From Acidobacteriota bacterium (GTDB taxonomy: Bacteria > Acidobacteriota > Terriglobia > Terriglobales > Acidobacteriaceae): 38,659 bases of DNA. Location of the stretch: assembly GCA_023265315.1 (NCBI GenBank), contig JAHFUA010000003.1, positions 1 to 38,659 on the forward strand. Direction: 5' to 3'. The stretch's first letter is position 1, and every line of letters begins with the position of its first letter. The position numbers and the translations under genes were made by a program. Below the pieces are notes generated by a model, which was given only the letters and a program-made list of their open reading frames with translations, ran no database searches and was not told where the DNA came from. This document shows positions 35,937-38,659 of the stretch, piece after piece.

Positions 35937-36179
35937 TTATTCGGATTCCAATCGAGACCAGCGCGCTCTCCGCTGGGCGGTGAACGAAGAGTAGACGGCA
36001 GCCGCGGCGACGATCACATTCGCAACCACCACCGGCATGGCGCCGATGAGGAAACCGTACACTACCCAGAGAAGGGCCGCTCCGGCTTGAATTTTTCGCA
36101 GGGTCGTAGCTTGCCGAAAAAAGTAGGAACTGGCGAATACTGCGGTTGCGACCCATCCGATCGCGTTCAGCATGGTCAT
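35937..36179 (-). CDS. YgjV/SemiSWEET-like small membrane protein
   Basis: MTMLNAIGWVATAVFASSYFFRQATTLRKIQAGAALLWVVYGFLIGAMPVVVANVIVAAAAVYS. Confidence 0.65.
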   Translation of the reverse strand: MTMLNAIGWVATAVFASSYFFRQATTLRKIQAGAALLWVVYGFLIGAMPVVVANVIVAAAAVYSSFTAQRRARWSRLESE

Positions 36180-36185
36180 GGTTCC

Positions 36186-37016
36186 TCAGACAGTTGCGCT
36201 TTCCGCTAACCCGGTTTCGGCCGGTCGGAGGGTCAGCCAGTCGGTCCGGACCTTGGCCCACTCCTGGACCAGCAATCCGTGCGACTCGAAGAATTCACGA
36301 ATCTGCGGCTGCTGCCAGCCCACCACCTTCTCCAGGATCGGAACCAGCATGGCGAGCGCGTTCGAGCTCAGCACCGTGCGCTTCGCCACCTGGGTGACGT
36401 ACCGCTTTTCGGAGACCGCGATGGTCAGCCCGTCGCATCCGTTCACGTGCAGCATGGCATGGAGATCGGAGCCGCCGTCGCCGGCGTAGATCAGGTGGTC
36501 CGGGCCGATCTGCAGTTCGGCCTGCAGTTGGTCGAGACGCACCACCTTGCCGTAACCAGCCGTGGCGCGCGCGATGGTCTCGATCTCGCCGGCGGCGTTG
36601 TAGGTGAACTCGGTCCCGAAGATGTGGCTCGCGGGCACGATTCCCGCCAGCGCCGCCTGCACGATCTCCACCGGCGCCGCCGAGAGCACGAAGAAATCGA
36701 AGTGATACCCGTCGATGCCGTTGTCCAGGATCTTGTAGAGCAGCTCAATATTCTGCTTCAGAGGAGTCTGTTTTCCGACTGCGAGCAGATGCTCGCGGCG
36801 AACCCGGCTGCGGAATTGCGGATCATGCAGCAGCAGATAGGCCAGCTCAGCGCCCTGCTGAACCAGGTTCAGCTTGGCCATGCCGGTGGCCTTGCGGTTG
36901 AAGTCCTCTACCGGGATCCCCAACAGTTCGCTGAGCACAAAACCGGAGTCGTTGAAGCTGAGCGTCTGGTCGAAGTCACTGGCAAAAAGATAGCGTTTAA
37001 GAAATTTGTCGCTCAT
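36186..37016 (-). CDS. HAD-superfamily phosphatase-like protein
   Basis: YLFASDFDQTLSFNDSG (DxDxT), FFVLSAAPVEIVQAAL, HLIYAGDGGSDLHAM; start at 37016 likely. Confidence 0.85.
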   Translation of the reverse strand: MSDKFLKRYLFASDFDQTLSFNDSGFVLSELLGIPVEDFNRKATGMAKLNLVQQGAELAYLLLHDPQFRSRVRREHLLAVGKQTPLKQNIELLYKILDNGIDGYHFDFFVLSAAPVEIVQAALAGIVPASHIFGTEFTYNAAGEIETIARATAGYGKVVRLDQLQAELQIGPDHLIYAGDGGSDLHAMLHVNGCDGLTIAVSEKRYVTQVAKRTVLSSNALAMLVPILEKVVGWQQPQIREFFESHGLLVQEWAKVRTDWLTLRPAETGLAESATV

Positions 37017-37181
37017 CCTGACATTAGATAACAAAGCCCTGTGAAAAGACTGCAAAAGTACTGCCGAAATAACGATTCACCCCAGCCGTTTTTCTGATGC
37101 CGATCAAGGCCGCAACTGGCAGAAAACAAGTCTGTTACAAGGCCATCCCAAACCTGGAGTTTTCCCCAAAAAGAGGCGACT

Positions 37182-37209
37182 AAAGTCAGTAACGGTTAAT
37201 GCCGATAGA
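37182..37209 (+). promoter_or_regulatory. Sigma-28 (FliA)-like promoter
   Basis: TAAAGTCA, 12 nt, GCCGATAG; compare TAAAGTTT-N11-GCCGATAA. Confidence 0.5.
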
Positions 37210-37215
37210 AGACGA

Positions 37216-37454
37216 ATGGATCTCTCAGCGATCGCCCTTCAGGGGTTGCAACAGGGGCAAGCTCAACTGGAGCAAGCCGTCACCAGGCTGGCCGGTGCGG
37301 GAGCCGAGTCCCCGACGGCGCCAGCGTGGACACGGTGGATCTCAGCGCGGAGATGGTCGCGCTGATGTCCGCCAAGACCCAATTCTCGGCCAACCTCAGC
37401 ACCCTGAAAACCGCCGGCCAAATACAGAAAAATGTGCTCGATCTGATGGCCTAA
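37216..37454 (+). pseudogene. Small flagellar basal-body/hook-like protein gene interrupted by an apparent 1-nt deletion
   Basis: MDLSAIALQGLQQGQAQLEQAVTRLAGAGAES then, after adding one C to cccc at 37310-37313, PDGASVDTVDLSAEMVALMSAKTQFSANLSTLKTAGQIQKNVLDLMA-TAA. Confidence 0.65.
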
Positions 37455-37573
37455 CTTGAGGCGCTCAGCGGGCGTGGGTCGAGCGGGAGAGCCGAGGCCG
37501 AGCAACGCGAGGCTGAGCCCTGAGCGAAGCCGAAGGGCCGCTGCCGAAATCCCGAGCGTGGCGAGGGATCTCA
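37455..37573. repeat. Diverged copy of the right-edge repeat, carrying an internal nested insertion
   Basis: cttgaggcgctcagcgggcgtgggtcgagcggga...ccgctgccgaaatcccgagcgtggcgagggatctc. Confidence 0.8.
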
Positions 37574-37626
37574 ACTGCCAAGTGGCCCTATTGTCCTGAG
37601 TGCTACTGCCCCGGACCTGTTGGGTG

Positions 37627-38283
37627 TTATTGTCTGTCCATAAGATATCTCACGGGATGAAGAAGTTGAAGTTTGCGGTGCTGAGGGAGATCTTCTTCCA
37701 CTAGTGGTGGGACATCCACCGGAATGTCAAGCAGAGCATCGAGGACACCACGCGACTCCGGGAAGCTTACCGCCGGTGGCAACGGCCTCGGATTGGCTGC
37801 AGGCAGCGGACGGAAGCTCACCGCCAAGGGTACAGCAGCGTTGTGGAAATACGCTCGCAGCGAGGTATTGGGGGTCACACCGAGTTCCGTCGAAACTATC
37901 TTGACCCACGGACGCCAATTCTCGGCGTAACGACGCCCAACTTGGTTGAGAGTCATGTTCGAGTGGTAATAGCGCGAGCTCCCATCCACCATCTTGACAA
38001 TGCAATCCCTCAAGGCAGCCTTGCCAGCCTCATCGTCCTTAAAAACGATATGGCCAGCCTTGCCAATGCGTACCTGCCCCGCCATTGGGAGGGAGCCTTT
38101 GCGCGCTTTCAGGTCGCCTGGGTTGTGGTACCGGCTGGGGATGGTACCGCGTCTGCCGAAGCCTTCGGCATGGGATATGGCGGTGGCTAAGTCGTTGATT
38201 TTACTAGTATCGGGGGCTTGGGCGCGCCCCCCAACGGACGATGAGACGATGAGCAGTGCTACTGCTAAGTGATTGATTCTCAT
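37627..38283 (-). CDS. Secreted hypothetical protein (lysozyme/muramidase-like NPGDL motif)
   Basis: Signal peptide; ISHAEGFGRRGTIPSRYHNPGDLKARKG...GHIVFKDDEAGKAALRDCIVKMVDG...YAENWRPWVKIVSTELGV. Confidence 0.6.
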   Translation of the reverse strand: MRINHLAVALLIVSSSVGGRAQAPDTSKINDLATAISHAEGFGRRGTIPSRYHNPGDLKARKGSLPMAGQVRIGKAGHIVFKDDEAGKAALRDCIVKMVDGSSRYYHSNMTLNQVGRRYAENWRPWVKIVSTELGVTPNTSLRAYFHNAAVPLAVSFRPLPAANPRPLPPAVSFPESRGVLDALLDIPVDVPPLVEEDLPQHRKLQLLHPVRYLMDRQ

Positions 38284-38452
38284 AGCGAGTTTGGTGTTTC
38301 AACCGCTGGAAACCCTGTGCTCGTATGCTCTCCTTCTCTGGGGCAATTTCCTTCATGGTCGTCCCTAATGATACCTAGGAATCGGCACTTTAAACTTTAC
38401 GTTTCAGTTACTTACGGTCGTTGAACTGACGATACGACGTAGGAAAAGTTGA

Positions 38453-38659
38453 GCCGCTTTGCGGGCGTGAGCGAAGCGGGAGCCCGCTGCCGAAATCCCG
38501 AGCGTAGCGAGGGATCTCTTCCACGAATTTGGTCGGGACGGGCAGATTTGAACTTGAGGCGTTTAGCGGGCGTGAGCGAAGCGGGAGCCCGCTGCCGAAA
38601 TCCCGAGCGTAGCGAGGGATCTCTTCCACGAATTTGGTCGGGACGGGCAGATTTGAACT
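38453..38659. repeat. 105-bp tandem repeat, two copies visible and probably continuing past the window edge
   Basis: gcgggcgtgagcgaagcgggagcccgctgccgaaatcccgagcgtagcgagggatctcttccacgaatttggtcgggacgggcagatttgaact begins at 38461 and again at 38566. Confidence 0.95.

Noticed and set aside
38408-38629. 73-aa ORF MEEIPRYARDFGSGLPLRSRP...
   Set aside because: Entirely translated from the 105-bp tandem repeat; periodic sequence with no independent coding evidence.
38453-38659. Right-edge tandem repeat as a CRISPR array
   Set aside because: Period of 105 bp with the whole unit conserved and no unique spacers; no cas genes.

Overview
This is a GC-rich, densely coded chromosomal window. Gene content and dispersed-repeat style suggest an acidobacterium; that taxonomic call is inference. 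Recognisable housekeeping genes are galU (partial, left edge), DUF885, mfd, a fatty-acid hydroxylase, hemL, a CE4 deacetylase, a deoxynucleoside kinase, panB, the cluster hemE-hemH-hemG/Y, tdh and bfr. I found no rRNA, tRNA, CRISPR, prophage or IS transposase. The most interesting items are: (1) a four-gene locus at about 20.69-24.23 kb (CE4 deacetylase, GT2, internally duplicated beta-barrel-like protein, OmpA-like protein), a candidate synthase-dependent exopolysaccharide system; (2) a PEGA-domain Ser/Thr pseudokinase whose catalytic motifs are all substituted and whose reading frame is cut by one in-frame TAA directly followed by ATG, where the canonical sequence has Glu; (3) a 12-codon Lys-rich ORF (MATKKKAKKKKH) with a strong Shine-Dalgarno, upstream promoter, leader hairpin and terminator-like hairpin, a possible dual-function small RNA; (4) palindromic repeats that have become part of coding sequences (inside mfd, in a signal peptide, as C-terminal tails); (5) a sigma-28-like promoter before a small flagellar-like gene broken by an apparent 1-nt deletion; (6) a 105-bp tandem repeat running off the right edge; (7) a PHM-like copper monooxygenase and a Met/His-rich secreted protein. 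All family calls come from reading motifs by eye; no database search was run.
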